In this document: one piece after another, positions 20,896 through 32,644 of the stretch
Layout: each line of letters begins with the position of its first letter
Numbering within the stretch: position 1 is the first letter of the stretch
Origin: Doryteuthis pealeii
Lineage: Eukaryota; Mollusca; Cephalopoda; Myopsida; Loliginidae
Assembly: GCA_023376005.1 (NCBI GenBank)
Contig: CM042160.1
Coordinates: 82,376,942 to 82,440,941, forward strand
DNA: 64,000 nucleotides
Direction of reading: 5' to 3'
The notes under the pieces: model-generated
What the model saw: only the letters and a program-made list of their open reading frames with translations
Databases searched by the model: none
What the model was told of the DNA's origin: nothing
Program-made: the position numbers and the translations under genes

Positions 20896-20923
20896 ATTTC
20901 CAAAGATTTTTTTCTAATTCATT
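20896..20923. other. Fold-back junction of the giant palindrome
   Basis: The left arm ends at ATTTC (20,896-20,900) and the sequence continues as the complement strand. In the uninterrupted locus (58,039-58,069) the same ATTTC is followed 21 bp later by its inverted copy GAAAT, so the switch joins two inverted 5-bp matches. About 22 bp of the locus form the asymmetric loop. No adapter or other insert is at the joint. Confidence 0.85.
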
Positions 20924-21094
20924 GAATCTTTCATTTTGAATTAAATTTCTTCAAACTTTGATAGAAATCCCTGATTCCTACTTTTGCCAAAACTGATTCC
21001 ATTTCTAGAAATGGTAGAAATAATAAGTCGAGTGCCATTAGTTTATAACCAACACTTACTCCTATAATACGTTAATGCATCCATAGTGAATTAA

Positions 21095-21510
21095 ATTTAC
21101 AAGAAATAGAATCGCTTGGCTTTTGGGTTTAGGTTAGGGGAAAAGAACAATGATAAAGAAATAGTATGAATGTGATTTGGTGTATACTATTGTTATTGTA
21201 ACTGCTATAACCAGTTACCCCCCCCTTCCCAATTTAATGGACTGTTCCTTACAACAGGAGCATAGGCTTGTATCCCTTCTGCCCAAAATGGATTGAAAAC
21301 TATTAGACACTATTTAAACTGTTGTAACTTTACACATTCTACACCGAGATTTAATATTTATTCAATTTGCAATTTTTAAAAAGGTAAATGTACTGACAGT
21401 TTCTTTTCCAGTGAATTAAATTTAGAAGGAAATGGAATCGTTTGGCTTTGGGTTTGGGTTAGGGAAAAAAAGACAATGATGAAATTGAAATAATATAAAT
21501 TGAATGGGGG
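21095..21510. repeat. Pair of ~95-bp direct repeats (inverted copy)
   Basis: Counterpart of 20,330-20,765. Carries the CCTAACCTAAACCC form (on minus) that copy 1 shares and copy 3 lacks. Confidence 0.5.
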
Positions 21511-21519
21511 TTAAAATTT

Positions 21520-22565
21520 ATTTTACATTTTTTTTTTTTTTTTCTTTAACTAAATAATTGACACGTTGATTCTGGTATTCAGATACTGATTTCTCCTTTG
21601 CAGTTTATTACAGGTTATAGGTGTCCTAGGCTTAAAAACATGAGAAGGCTACACCAGTATTTAAAAAAAAAAAGTATCTTAAAAACACTTCACAATGACA
21701 AAAAAAAAAAGTGTTGTTCTCTTATTCAACTGCCCCTAAAATCCCACAGACCAAATAATTACTGTACTGCCCCTAAGTTTACCTCATGATGATGGTCAAA
21801 TTGTGAACTTTTTTTTTTTTTTTTTTTTGTGTGCGAAATGTTGTTTTCAATCTACAGTGTTCTACAGGAGCAACACAATTTTGATGACGTTCATTTTTGT
21901 TGATGAAGGTGACTTAAAATAATAAACAAATAAAATTTCTGTACTGCCCTTAAAATACATCATGATCATGATGATCATGATGATGATGATATGATACAGT
22001 TTTATTTGAATGGGAGATTGAGAAACAAAACTCAATTTTTTTTTTTTTTTTTTTTTTAACTTTTTGTTCTTAAAAAAAAAAAAAAAAGGAATATTTATCC
22101 AATTTTTTAATTTAAATTTTTGTATTTTTCAATTCATTTACATTTTTCAAACAAAACAAAAAAAAAAGTGAAAAAAAAATTTTGATTATCTCATTTGATA
22201 ATCGACTGCATTTATTTTTTTTCTTCCATTCATTTCATGTTTTTCACCATTTTTTTTCATAATTTTTGTGACAAATGGACATTTTATGATGTGTAATTAT
22301 TTTTTCTCTTTTCTTTCGATGATATTTACGAAAAAAAAAAAGGTTTCTATTATTTTTTTTTTTTTTACTTACCAAAAAAGTAAAAAACTCAAATGAGTAT
22401 TAGTACCATCACCACCAACCACCACCACCCACCTAAATTTCTTTTTTAAAAATTCTGGAGAGAGGAAGGGGTTCTTTAGATTGCGGAGGAAAAAAAAAAA
22501 CAAAAAAAATAAATAAACTGCCTTTTACAGAAGAAGAAGAAGAAGAAGAAACAAAAGGCAACCAT
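21520..22565. repeat. Low-complexity block
   Basis: T and A runs of 8-24 bp, (ATG)n at 21,960-21,990, (ACC)n at 22,412-22,430 and (AAG)n at 22,530-22,550. Confidence 0.6.
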
Positions 22566-22683
22566 ATTAATCTCTACTTTGCAAATCTGAAAATATTCTG
22601 AAAACAAATATAATTTTCTGTTTTAAACTAAAAAAATAATGAATTTCAAAATAAAAAATCACAACAGGATTAATTTTGAATAA

Positions 22684-23011
22684 TTTTGATATTTAGACTG
22701 TTACCTTTTATTTTTATTGTGTGACACAACATTCAGGCCACAGTAACCTCAATCTCTGTTGAGATGTTTTGTTTTTTAATTACCTTAAAAATAAGTCATC
22801 TTCAAACGATTCCCCAAGAATTCAAAAATGGTTTTGGAACTCAAATCGTTCACCAATCACATTTGAATTCTTAAGAAATTCTCTGAAAATTATTTATTTT
22901 AAGGTATTTTTTTTTTAAAAACCCACCTAAACAGAAACCCAAGTTTACTGTGGCCTGAATGTTGTGTTTTAATACAATAAAGATGAGGACAACAGTCTGC
23001 AAATATCAAAA
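22684..23011. mobile_element. Fold-back element F1
   Basis: Inverted copy of 55,969-56,302. The interior reads ATTTGAATTC, agreeing with copy 1 (AAATGTGATTGG) against copy 3 (AAACGTGATTGG). Confidence 0.7.
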
Positions 23012-23458
23012 ATTCTCATATCAAGCCTCATTCTCATAAATACATATAAGTATAAGTGATTTAATTTTATTTGTGGTAAATCAGGAAATGAATAAATTTC
23101 AATTCTTCTCTTAATAACCAAATATCAATGGCTAAAAAAAAAAGATTTTTGATGAACAATGGAGTCTGGACAAGGGGGAGGGGTTACATTTGTGTATATT
23201 ATTATAACCATTTATACTTTCTTCGTTTTAAAGGAAATGATAAATTATGAAATATGAAGATTTTCCCTCTGAAATTAACAGAATCAACAAGTCTGGCTCA
23301 AGGCTTCTTTTGATGAGTGATATTAAAAAAAAATGGTGAATTTGAATTGATTTGCAAAAAAAAAAAGGTGAATAAAAACCACAACAAACAGATTGTTAAT
23401 GTTATCAACAATGATTATATGAAATGATATAAACTCTATGATAAGATGTACAATACAT

Positions 23459-23496
<38 letters not shown>

Positions 23497-23584
23497 TTCC
23501 TATATACGAGAAGTTAAATTTCCTATCCCTCAAGAGAAAAGAAGAAAAAGAAATTACATTCAATGAACCTCAGAAGTTTCAGCA

Positions 23585-23670
23585 TCTCGTTGTGGTTTAA
23601 TAGTTAGCAAGCTAGTCTTGCAGATCCGTTATTACTGAATTGCGAGCTCAATCCACACTAGATGCCCCAT
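23585..23670 (+). mobile_element. tRNA-like SINE head (family D)
   Basis: GCATCTCGTTGTGGTTTAAT ... GAGCTCAATCC ... AGATGC on plus; clean sequence. Confidence 0.4.
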
Positions 23671-23769
23671 ACAACAAAAAATCCCCAAGACATTGTGTTA
23701 ATCCGACCTGGGGGGAGGTCAGAAAAAAATAATGTTTTGTTTTATCAAATCCCCCCCCCTCCATTACAA

Positions 23770-24345
23770 TTATGGTCAAGTTACGCTGTGAAGTTAAGCA
23801 GTGATGAGCCTGTTCAATACTTATGAGAAGAGAAAAAAAAAAGGCGACCATATTAATTTCTACTTTGCAAATTTGAAAATATTCTGAAAACAAATATAAT
23901 TTTCTGTTTTAAACTAAAAAATAATGAATTTCAAAATTTGATGACCACTTAAGCAACACCAGGTACTGTAAGTAACCCGAGTCTTTTGATTAAAATGACT
24001 TGATTAATTAAAATGACTTGATTTTGCATTAGATAACCCAAAAGGGGTTGATATGCCATAAAAATAAACAAACAATTAAAGTATTGCTACTGACCAAGAT
24101 ACTCTCATGCAATAAGGTTTATTTTTCAACATAGTCTCCCTTGCGGTCCACACGTTTTTTCAATCTGTGTTGCTGTGCTTGGATCCCATTGGTCAGAGAT
24201 CCCAGCGATGAGCTTATTCAATACTTAATTGGGTGACCACTTATGTTGCTTACAGTACATGCTGTTGCTTAAGTCCTTTCTTTATCAAAATGACTTGATC
24301 CAGCTTTAAATGACCCCAAAAGGGTTGATATGCCGTAAAGCAAAA
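23770..24345 (+). mobile_element. Two 5S rRNA-derived SINE copies
   Basis: 5S sense is plus here: ATGGTCAAGTTACGCTGTG then AAGTTAAGCAGTGATGAGCC and TGTTCAATACTTATGAG, interrupted, then resuming at 23,938 with ACCACTTAAGCAACACCAGG. The second copy (24,180-24,345) has the last ~28 nt of the 5S part inverted (GTTGCTTACAGTACATGCTG). Confidence 0.65.
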
Positions 24346-24465
24346 CAAGCAACCACCTATCACGAAAAAAAAGCAACTGGCTGTTTTAAAAAGTTTATCG
24401 ACAAAAAGGAAATATTTTCTTCTACAACTTCAAAAATAATAAAGAAAAGAAAAACAAAAAAAAAA

Positions 24466-24605
24466 TGACAACATTCACCTCATTCCCAAACAACATTCAC
24501 CTCATTCCCAAACAACATTCACCTCATCCCAAACAACATTCACCTCATTCCCAAACAACATTCACCTCATTCCCAACAACATTCACCTCATTCCCAAACA
24601 ACAAA
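24466..24605. repeat. 22-bp minisatellite, about 7 units
   Basis: Unit CAACATTCACCTCATTCCCA. Copy number agrees with copy 1, not copy 3. Confidence 0.85.
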
Positions 24606-24949
24606 CAACACAAAGTCCAGCCATTTTTAATTGATTGGATAAAAATTAATCAACAAAATCCTTCTTTTTTCATTTAAAAGATTTCTAAAAACAGAAAAAG
24701 TTTTACTTAAAAACTAAATCATGGTTGCCATAATGTATTGTCACATTATATAAATTAACAATCAAAATAAAAATACATTTGGTACTCACCGCCCCACCCC
24801 AGATGTATCCTGTTATTTTAGAAGCATACAGATGTATTAACTGTAGTTGAGTATATGAAAAACTTGCCCAATGTCTATACGACTTATTTTAAGATCTGTA
24901 CCCCAAATCTTATTTTTTATCCCACATTTTCATGATGTAATCTTCAGTC

Positions 24950-25790
24950 AGAAATTTTTATACTGAAGTAATTCTAAAAAAAAAAAAAAATTAATCAAAG
25001 AATTATAAGATTTTATTTCTATTGTTTTTTGTTTTTTTATTGGTGAAAAGTTTCCAATAATAATAATCTTGGTGGCGCCTAATAACATTTTGTCGTCCTG
25101 GATTCCTGCCCTTATATGTGCTATGTTTGTCCTTGACGGTATCATGCATATTTTTTTTTTTGCACTATTCTCTTTCCATTACAGTTCTGCAATCAGTCTG
25201 CCAAAGATTTGTAAGTTCTTTTCATTTTATAATAATTTGTTCCTTGTTTGTCGAAAGTGATTTTAGGCAACAATTCTCAGCCTCATTTTGGTATACTGAA
25301 GAAAATTTAAAAAGAAAAAGGATAAACAAAACATAAGATTTTATTTCCAATGTTTTTTTTGTTAATCAGTAAAAAGTTTCAATTTAATTCTTTTGATCTA
25401 TAAACAGAATGGGTTTTTAAGCCCTTTTTCATTTTGTCATTGTTGCTTTATTCTTTAAAGTGATTTTAAGCAACAATTCTCAGCCTCATTTTGGTATACA
25501 AAAGAAAATCTAAAAAAATTAATGAACAAAACATTATAAGATGTTATTTCCAGTGTTTTTTTTTTATAATTTTTATCAATGAAAAGTCTCAATTTAATTC
25601 CCTTGGTTAAGCAGAAAATGTTGTTTTTTTTTAGTTCTTTTCACTTTGTCATAATTTGTTCCTTCTTTCTCCAAAGTGATTTTAGACAACAATTCTCAGC
25701 CTTATTTTGGTATCTTTTCACTTAATGAAAATGCATATTCATTTTTTTTTATTAAAGTATTTTAATTGCCGACCAGTTTTTTTTTGTCGA
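24950..25790. repeat. Tandem array, ~205-bp unit
   Basis: Inverted copy of 53,320-54,125. Unit borders at TTCTCAGCCTYATTTTGGTA (near 25,275, 25,480 and 25,692). Confidence 0.65.
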
Positions 25791-25802
25791 ACAAATAAAT
25801 AC

Positions 25803-26038
25803 TGAAATTCCTGTTGAGTCTTAGAAGTAAGCTTTGATCTCAATAGGTTTTCAGTTTTAAATTCTTTCAAAAGAAAAATCCAGGTTGATTAAAATTCATA
25901 AATAATTAAATGATAATAATGATGAAGTTGTTGCGTACAGTGCTCAGATGCACCACAACTCCTCAAAGTCTCATGTATAGAATAATGTACCAATGTTAGG
26001 AAAATGAATCACATAAAGTCATAATATATATGTATGTA

Positions 26039-26073
<35 letters not shown>

Positions 26074-26125
26074 CCATTTATAAATGGAAACTTTTATCTG
26101 ATCAATCAAGAAAAGAATGAAGCTC
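25803..26125 (-). repeat. Direct duplication, unit 2
   Basis: Partner of 27,283-27,600. Contains (GT)n at 26,046-26,071, much longer than in the other two copies. Confidence 0.6.
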
Positions 26126-26611
26126 TTCTCGTTAGCAGTTGAGCTTTGTTTAAAAATTGACTGACTGTTTGTCGCTAATATTTGAGGCAGGGACAAAATT
26201 TCTAACTGATTCATCCCTCAATTGTCCTGATACCTTTAATTATGGATAAAAGAATTTAAAAACTGATTTTGATGAATGATGACTTTTTGGGGGTCAAATG
26301 TGAAAATATCCCGACAAAATGTTTCGATAGCAGAACTTGATTCTTTAAACCAAAGAATTATTTTGGAATAATTGCATAAATAAGAATTATACCTTTTCTT
26401 GGAGAACTGTCTTGGAATAAAGGTTCAAGTTTGCTTTTCATAAACAATTGGATAAACAAAATTGTTTTACAGGAATTGTGGATTATCTCCCTTTATCTTA
26501 AAAGTTTTATTATGCAAACTAGCAAGAATTTGATGAGACTATTTCTTATACATCAGATAACTTTAGAAAATATATCAAAATGAAATATAAATCAATAATA
26601 CCGGGCATGTA
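26126..26611. other. No feature recognised
   Basis: AT-rich spacer between the duplication unit and SINE A, conserved in all three copies. Confidence 0.4.
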
Positions 26612-26865
26612 GGGGCCGAGTTAGATCAGTCAGTAGAGCGTTCGGCTAGAAACCACAAGGTTCCTAGTTCGATACCGGTCCTCGCTAACTCAGCGTATGA
26701 GTAGCACAGGGATCTGTACGGTAAAGTAGGGAGCTGATGGTAGGTGTGGCACTCCACCTCAGACGCCAAAAACAATCTCCTTGGTCTAGCGCTATTGAAA
26801 AGGAGATAGACTCCCTCGCTGACTGGCTGATACCAACTTTAGGCCGCCCTGATGACTTTATTCAT
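26612..26865 (+). mobile_element. SINE A, best-preserved copy
   Basis: TTAGATCAGTCAGTAGAGCG (A box), CTAGTTCGATACCGG (B box), then CAGCGTATGAGTAGCACAGG, the GGTGTGGCACTCCACCTC block with its self-complementary ends, CTTGGTCTAGCGCTATTG, and 3' CCGCCCTGATGACTTTA. About 250 bp with no poly(A); the tail is a short ATT/TTA run. Confidence 0.8.
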
Positions 26866-27282
26866 CAAAACTTCTTTTAACAAACAATGGACCGTTTAAT
26901 GTTATCTACTTAATTTCTAAATATATATAAGACAGGGTTGTTCTTTATTAATGTATTAATTCTCTGTATTAATGATTTTGACTATAAATTAAATACTCAT
27001 TGACTTATGCAATTCCTGAGGGTATTTTGATGTAAGCAGTGACATAGTTTTGGTTAGACAGACACTGAATCTCCATTATATATAAGAAGATAATAAATAG
27101 TTTTTACATCCTGTATAAAGTATGATAATAATAGCCTAACCCACTAAATGCCATGGGAGATTCAATTCTTCTAAAAAAAATCAGATATTCTATTTTTGTC
27201 CGGTGGTCATAAACTGGGGGATCATTCAATTTAAAAAAAAAAAAGATAAATAAAATTTGTAAATCTGGTTGAATCTTTTGGA

Positions 27283-27600
27283 AATTCCTGTTGAGTCTTA
27301 GAAGTAAGCTTTGATCTCAATAGGTTTTCAGTTTTTAAATTCTTTCAAAAGAAAAATTCAGGTTGATTAAAAATCATGAAGATTTGAATAATAATAATAA
27401 TAATAATAATAATGAAATTATTGCGTACAGTACTCAAGTGCACCACAACTCCTCAAAGTCTCATGTCTCGTACATAGAAAAATGTACCAATGTCATGAAA
27501 ATGAATAGTGTACAACCATAATGTAAATGTATGTATGTGTGCACATTAATAAATGGAAACTTTCATCTGATCGATCAAAAAAGGAAAGAAGCTCTTATCG
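27283..27600 (-). repeat. Direct duplication, unit 1
   Basis: Counterpart of 51,502-51,815, with (AAT)n at 27,389-27,412. Confidence 0.6.
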
Positions 27601-27780
27601 TTAGTAGACAGCACCTGCTCGTCGTTTAAAAGGAGCAGAGCTGAGTTTGTTGCCAGAGAAATGCCGAGTGGATTCACACAATTTTTAATACTAACTACAC
27701 ATGAGCTTTGTTTTGTACGTGGTTCCCCCATTATAATGATCATTATAATGATCATTATAATGATCGTTGTGTTTGACTGA
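27601..27780 (+). mobile_element. SINE C remnant plus ATTATAATGATC repeat
   Basis: CAGCACCTGCTCGTCGTTTA, GCTGAGTTTGTTGCC and CACACAATTTTTAATAC follow the SINE C order. Three ATTATAATGATC units follow, against two in copies 1 and 3. Confidence 0.45.
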
Positions 27781-28380
27781 CATGATGGGATGTCAGTAAA
27801 TAACGACTTTTAATTGTATGATCTATGAAAAAAATATACCTAAAGTAGGTGGGTTGTCTCCCTTGGTCGACACCCCTTTTCAAATCAACCAATCAAAGGG
27901 CTGCAATTTTTGGCGCCAGAAATCAAAGATAAGAATCACTGAAACCTATAAACACCCTCCTTTCCCCTTGAAAGGAGGGGGGCGGGGCTTTGATTTTAAG
28001 AAATAGTTTAGATACCTGTTGGGCCAGTTTTTCCATAACCCTAAATACACTGCAGTCTGTACATTTGTTTACTTGTAAAATCTGTATTAATAAATCTGTA
28101 AAAGCTATATTAACTTTCAGATTTAATTTTTTTTTTTTTTTTTTTTTTTTCAAATTACTTTTTTTGCCAAAAAAGATAAAAATAAAAATAAAGATGATTA
28201 TTGAACAAAAAACAGCATAATATCTTGCCCGGATGGAGAAAAAAGTTAAAGAAAATTAAGAAAAAAAGTTTTTTTTTTTAATAAATTGGAAAAATTACTT
28301 CCTGGAAAGAAATGATATAGAAACAGACTCCAGAATAATTTAAATCCCTCTTCCCCCTCGAAAAAAAAAAAAAAGTATAT
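27781..28380. other. No feature recognised
   Basis: Conserved mixed-GC stretch (GGTTGTCTCCCTTGGTCGAC, CTTTCCCCTTGAAAGGAGG hairpin at 27,960-27,980) then A/T runs. Confidence 0.4.
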
Positions 28381-28382
28381 AA

Positions 28383-28614
28383 TTAACCCTTTATCTACCA
28401 CTGCCATCGACAATAGCGTGGTGAAATGGTTGACAAGTTAGTATCGTATCGCTGATACTTTACTACTGAATAGAAATGTATTCATTTGTCTTTTTTTTTT
28501 TTTTTTCTTAAGTCTAAACCATTTTCTAAGAGCTGATGATCTTTGGGCGTTTTCGGGCAGTCCGGCATTTGGATTGTCGGGCAGTGTTGGGCGCTCTGGT
28601 AGATAAAAGGTTAA
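28383..28614. mobile_element. piggyBac-type MITE (longer allele)
   Basis: TTAA at both borders, CCCTTTATCTACCACTGCC and inverted CCTTTTATCTACCAGAGCGC. It has 24 bp (GGCATTTGGATTGTCGG region) absent from copies 1 and 3. Confidence 0.65.
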
Positions 28615-29095
28615 AAATAGGGAGAAAGAAATAAAAACAAAAAAATAAAAAAAACAATCAATAAACATACATACACACCAAAAAAAAAAACAAAAAAAAA
28701 GCACAATATATCAAGTCATCAGTAATTAGTTTTTAAAAAATATATATATTTAAAAAATCTTTAAAAAAAAAAAAACAAGCGAAATGTTAAAATGTGTTTT
28801 GAAAAAAAAAATTTGAAGAATTTTTGTAAACTTTTCTTTTTTTTTTTTTTTGTTGTTGTTGATGTTTTGTTTTCGTTATTTTTTTAACAAAATAAAATAA
28901 AAATAAAAACTTGTGTTGAATTTTCCCCTCTAGTCGGAATTGTTGGTGTGAGGAATGCCAAATTTGTTAATATATACACACGCACACACATCATACACAT
29001 ACATGCACAGTTGTAAATACACACAGTATATGTGAATGAACACACATATGTATACATACACTCAGATTCACATGCAAGCACTCTCATGTAAATTC

Positions 29096-29126
<31 letters not shown>

Positions 29127-29155
29127 AACAAATACATGCTATTTAGTTTAGGTTA
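28615..29155. other. Homopolymers and (CA)n
   Basis: A runs, T runs and CACACA strings at 28,975-29,060 and 29,115-29,130. No gene. Confidence 0.6.
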
Positions 29156-29545
29156 AAAGCATGGTAATGTTAACTCGAAGCCAAACTTTAGTAGACCTTA
29201 TTTTTCTGATGCAGGTATCATTGGGGAATGAGAAAAGTCTCTTGTTCTTTAATGATATCTGCATTAAACAGTCAGTCGGAGAGGTCACGTCAAGCCCTAG
29301 CACCTATATGATTTTCCTGACCCTATTGCCTTTATGGCCAGCCCCAACCCTTTTTGTCATATATGTGCTAGAAGGTGGTGGCTGAGGGTCTTCATGTCCT
29401 GGGAATGATGTTTAACTCTACCTGATGGTGAGGTTCCAGTTCTGGAGCTCTGGGGAATGTGGAGTATCCGTTCATCCGCATTACTCCTGAGTCCACTTTA
29501 ACCTGGAGTGGTAGTACCTGTTAGGGTTCCATCTATAGGTTAAAT
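29155..29545. repeat. Unrecognised GC-richer repeat
   Basis: Inverted clean copy of 49,605-49,990. It lacks about 25 bp (GCCGAAAACACTTTTTTAAA region) next to the GCATGTCAACCC module that copies 1 and 3 have. Confidence 0.4.
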
Positions 29546-30120
29546 AGAAATAAAATGAACGAATGGGTTGACATGCTGTAAAACCTAACGAATCTGCATT
29601 AGAAAAATAAGATTTAAAGATGTTTGGTTTGGGGTTACCCTTACTGTGCTTTTATCCTGGACTAAATTGTACACGTGAATACATCTGCAATCATGTGTAC
29701 ACCTGACCTTACACACATACATACATACACCTACATGCACATAATCAACATCTTGTGCTTTTTATCTTAATTTTTTTTTTTTTTTGTCCTTGCTTCTCAT
29801 TCTTGCTTCTTGTGTTTCAACAGCACTGAAGCATCATGGGATATGAATGAATGTGGTTATTCAATCAGAGAGCAAATATTTTGGTATTTTTTGTCAAGAT
29901 GTCTACAAAACATGTGAATAGCCAGTCTTAAAAAAAAAAAAAAAGTAAAAAAAAAAGAGCTTTTTGTTTTGTTGTGTTTTTATTCCATTTATTCATTTTT
30001 GTTTAATTTTTCTGGAATAAATATTGAAAATGTCCTTACCAAAAAAAAAAAAATGTTAGTCAAATGAGTTCTTGTTTTTTTTTTCTGTATTACAACCATT
30101 TTTTATTTATTTAAAAAGTT

Positions 30121-30157
<37 letters not shown>
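29546..30157. other. Homopolymer-rich spacer
   Basis: Includes a T run of about 35 at 30,125-30,158. No feature. Confidence 0.6.
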
Positions 30158-30159
<2 letters not shown>

Positions 30160-30475
30160 GACTCAGTGCTACTTGGACCCTAACGAAGAGCCTAGAAAAT
30201 AAGCTAGATAGGAGTTGCACAAAAATGCTGTGGGTGATCTTAAACAAATCGTGGAAACAACATCCTACAAGAAAGCAGCTGTATGGCCACTTACCCCTAT
30301 CACACAAACCATCCGAGTTAGATGAACAAGACATGCTGGAGAAGCAGGGACCAGCACATGGGCCGCCCAGCAAAGACCTACATTGACCAGCTCTGTGCAG
30401 ATACTGGATGCAATGATAGGGATGGTTGGCGAGAAATTATCATGGATATCCATGCTACTTGTGCAATATAATGAT
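30160..30475 (+). pseudogene. LINE RT C-terminal fragment
   Basis: Plus strand: NKSWKQHPTRKQLYGH, then PAHGPPSKDLH and DQLCADTG in shifting frames. Shorter than copies 1 and 3 in the middle (loss near 30,395-30,420). Confidence 0.7.
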
Positions 30476-30769
30476 GATACTGATCTCATAATTATAAGAT
30501 GTACGCAAAATCATCACATGTATTTATGAACTTTCCCAACAGCAGGCACTTCCAGTAAAAATTGGCCAATGAGAGACGAGTACAGAAAGCACTTAAGATT
30601 GTTTTCAACTGTCCTTAAATCAATTGCTAATTGAATTTTCTGCTAGCAAAACCTATAGTTTGGAACATTAAAAGGAACTTTTAAACTTAGACATATCACA
30701 AAGGAAACCTTCAGACTAATATTAACCAACTGGATTCTGCAAACAACAAAACCATTCAACCCCTACAAT

Positions 30770-31100
30770 GGCAACTAAAATTTTAACAGGTTATGGGCCC
30801 AGAACTGCAAGATTATTTTTTCGATGGCAATAAGTCTAAATACAAATTATGGAAATTAAAATTTCTCGGTTACCTCAGAATTCAACAATTACACCAAATT
30901 ATATTGTCGCCAACAGATCAAAGGGACATGGATTTTGTGGAATAAAAATGCTACCATATTTGCTGAGTTAATGAAATGATTAGTTGACAAAAGTTTATTG
31001 TTAGTAATGTGAGACACCAAAGATAATAGTCAAAAAGAATTACTAATGATAAAACTTCCGTCATCCAAGAAATATTGTATTACCTCAGCAAATACATTTT
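30770..31100 (+). pseudogene. Gag-like fragment
   Basis: Starts MATKILTGYGPRTARLFF. A sixth T in a T run then shifts the frame before DGNKSKYKLW. LVDKSLLLVM is recognisable at 30,975-31,005. Confidence 0.5.
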
Positions 31101-31269
31101 GACAACATTTTTGTTTTCAATTCAATATTAAATTCATTATTTAACCCTAGGTATGACCAAAATTTTACGTGTTTTTAAAAAAAAATTTTTTAAACTCCTC
31201 ACAAATTAAAAATCAAGACTCTGAAAAAATTAATGAAACTTGACATAATTTTTGCTATAAATTGATACA

Positions 31270-31612
31270 ATAAGTTAATACAATATGTTGGTACAATATA
31301 TTAACTCTTAAAGTCCTATACCACCTCATTCCACCCGGCCAGAAATCTCATTTATTTTCCTAATCCACCCCAAATAATATCATTTGTTTAAATGTAATAT
31401 TAAACATATTTACAAGTCTTTTATTTAAGGGAAATAACAGGTAACTTCAGATGCAAAGGTCATTTCTAGCCATTTTTTTTATATATATCCTTATAGGAAT
31501 TGGGCTCTGGACTTAGAAAATTCTCAACAGGATGTTAAGAGTTAATACAATATGTTGATACAATATATTAATACTCGTGTTCCTTAAAAGAAACATGAGT
31601 ATTAATATATAG
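31270..31612. mobile_element. MITE and adjoining palindrome
   Basis: Counterpart of 10,081-10,435: inverted repeats at 31,270-31,317 and 31,530-31,575, then the TATTAATACTCGTGTTCC palindrome at 31,560-31,612. Confidence 0.55.
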
Positions 31613-31857
31613 TCCACTGTAAAGAGTATTAATTTATAGATTGTTTTGCAAAATATCATAATTAAAAGGGATTGCTTTATTGTTTTCATTGTATGATTAC
31701 AATTGCTGATGAAATTGTTTTCAGAAAAGGCATGGGCTGCTATAGGTCGATTATCAATTCTATGGAAATCTGATTCCTATGATAAGATAAAGTGAGAATT
31801 CTTCCAAGCTGTAGCTGTGTCAGAGGTCAGAGGTCAGAGGTATAATTCGGTTATTTA

Positions 31858-31898
31858 CTATAAGTCTAACATAAACAAAGGGGAACCACTCTTGACTG

Positions 31899-31932
<34 letters not shown>

Positions 31933-32036
31933 GATCTACTAGGAAAAAAGAAGACGGGGTTAGGGTTAGTTTAATGGGAAAATAAATAAATTTATCAGCC
32001 AAGAATGGTTCCCCTTTGTTTATGTTGGACTTATAG
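31858..32036. mobile_element. MITE with telomere-like interior
   Basis: Same 45-bp ends as 9,654-9,835. The interior here is GGGGTTAGGGTTAG with a shorter telomere-like core. Confidence 0.75.
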
Positions 32037-32239
32037 GAAATAACCTATAATTCTTATTACTAATGCAGCTAATATTTATAATTCCCTTTTATTCATATCT
32101 AACCTGATGTTAAGAAAGTTCTTTAGAAAAATCCAAATTGTTTTTGGAGAAATTGATCCATCACTTGTCCGAGGAATGCATGAAAAAAAATCTCAAGGCA
32201 ACTCTTGTTAACAATATATATATATATATATATATATTA

Positions 32240-32297
32240 AGATAAATATATAAAGGTTTTACATATCTATTTATTTGGTGACAAAGGAACATTCAAA
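32240..32297 (+). repeat. Solo partial arm of F5
   Basis: GGTTTTACATATCTATTTAT then TGGTGACAAAGGAACATTCA, where it stops. The rest of F5 is absent in this copy. Confidence 0.6.
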
Positions 32298-32470
32298 TCG
32301 ATTCATAAACATGTCGTAAACTACAATATATGAATATACAATAATAAATAGATGTCTAATGATAATAATAAATAAATATACATACGATTCAGATATGAGA
32401 AAAAGAAAACTTAATTAAAATTACACTTACCAAAACTTAACCTCTCCTTAACTATATCTTTAGCATCTTA
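32297..32470 (-). repeat. Partial duplicate of LTR 2
   Basis: AATCGATTCATAAACATGTC ... CTTAATTAAAATTACACTT ... AACCTCTCC repeats 32,905-33,060 with divergence, in the same orientation, about 610 bp away. Possibly a second LTR piece of a deleted element. Confidence 0.5.
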
Positions 32471-32644
32471 AAAAACTTTTGCGAAGTTCCATCCCGGCCT
32501 ACTGCCTCAAAAACCGCTAGCCGGTGGCTGCTAAAAAAATAAACACCAGCTACGATTGAAGTCCGTAGCCGAAGTAGTGTCACTTGAAAAAAACCTAGGG
32601 GTTAGGGTCGGGTTTAGGGTTAGTTTAATGGGAAAATAAATAAA

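Larger units (their letters stand above)
1..20900. repeat. Left arm of a ~40-kb inverted repeat (copy 1)
   Basis: Reads as the reverse complement of 20,896-40,121 and in parallel with 40,958-58,043. From 1 to about 10 kb it is clean; from about 10 kb to the fold it carries many single-base insertions relative to both other copies, for example around 10,900, 12,240-12,420 and 13,230. Structural markers agree with copy 3 up to about 15.9 kb and with copy 2 from about 16.4 kb. Inferred to be a contig joined to one noisy fold-back read. Confidence 0.93.

Noticed and set aside
20896..20923. Missed hairpin adapter at the fold
   Set aside because: No adapter-like bases are present at this joint; the microhomology explains it better. 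The adapter idea is kept only for the N-gap edges.
26612..26690. Functional tRNA gene at the SINE A head
   Set aside because: A and B boxes fit, but the anticodon arm and acceptor do not pair and the sequence continues into a fixed SINE body at every site.
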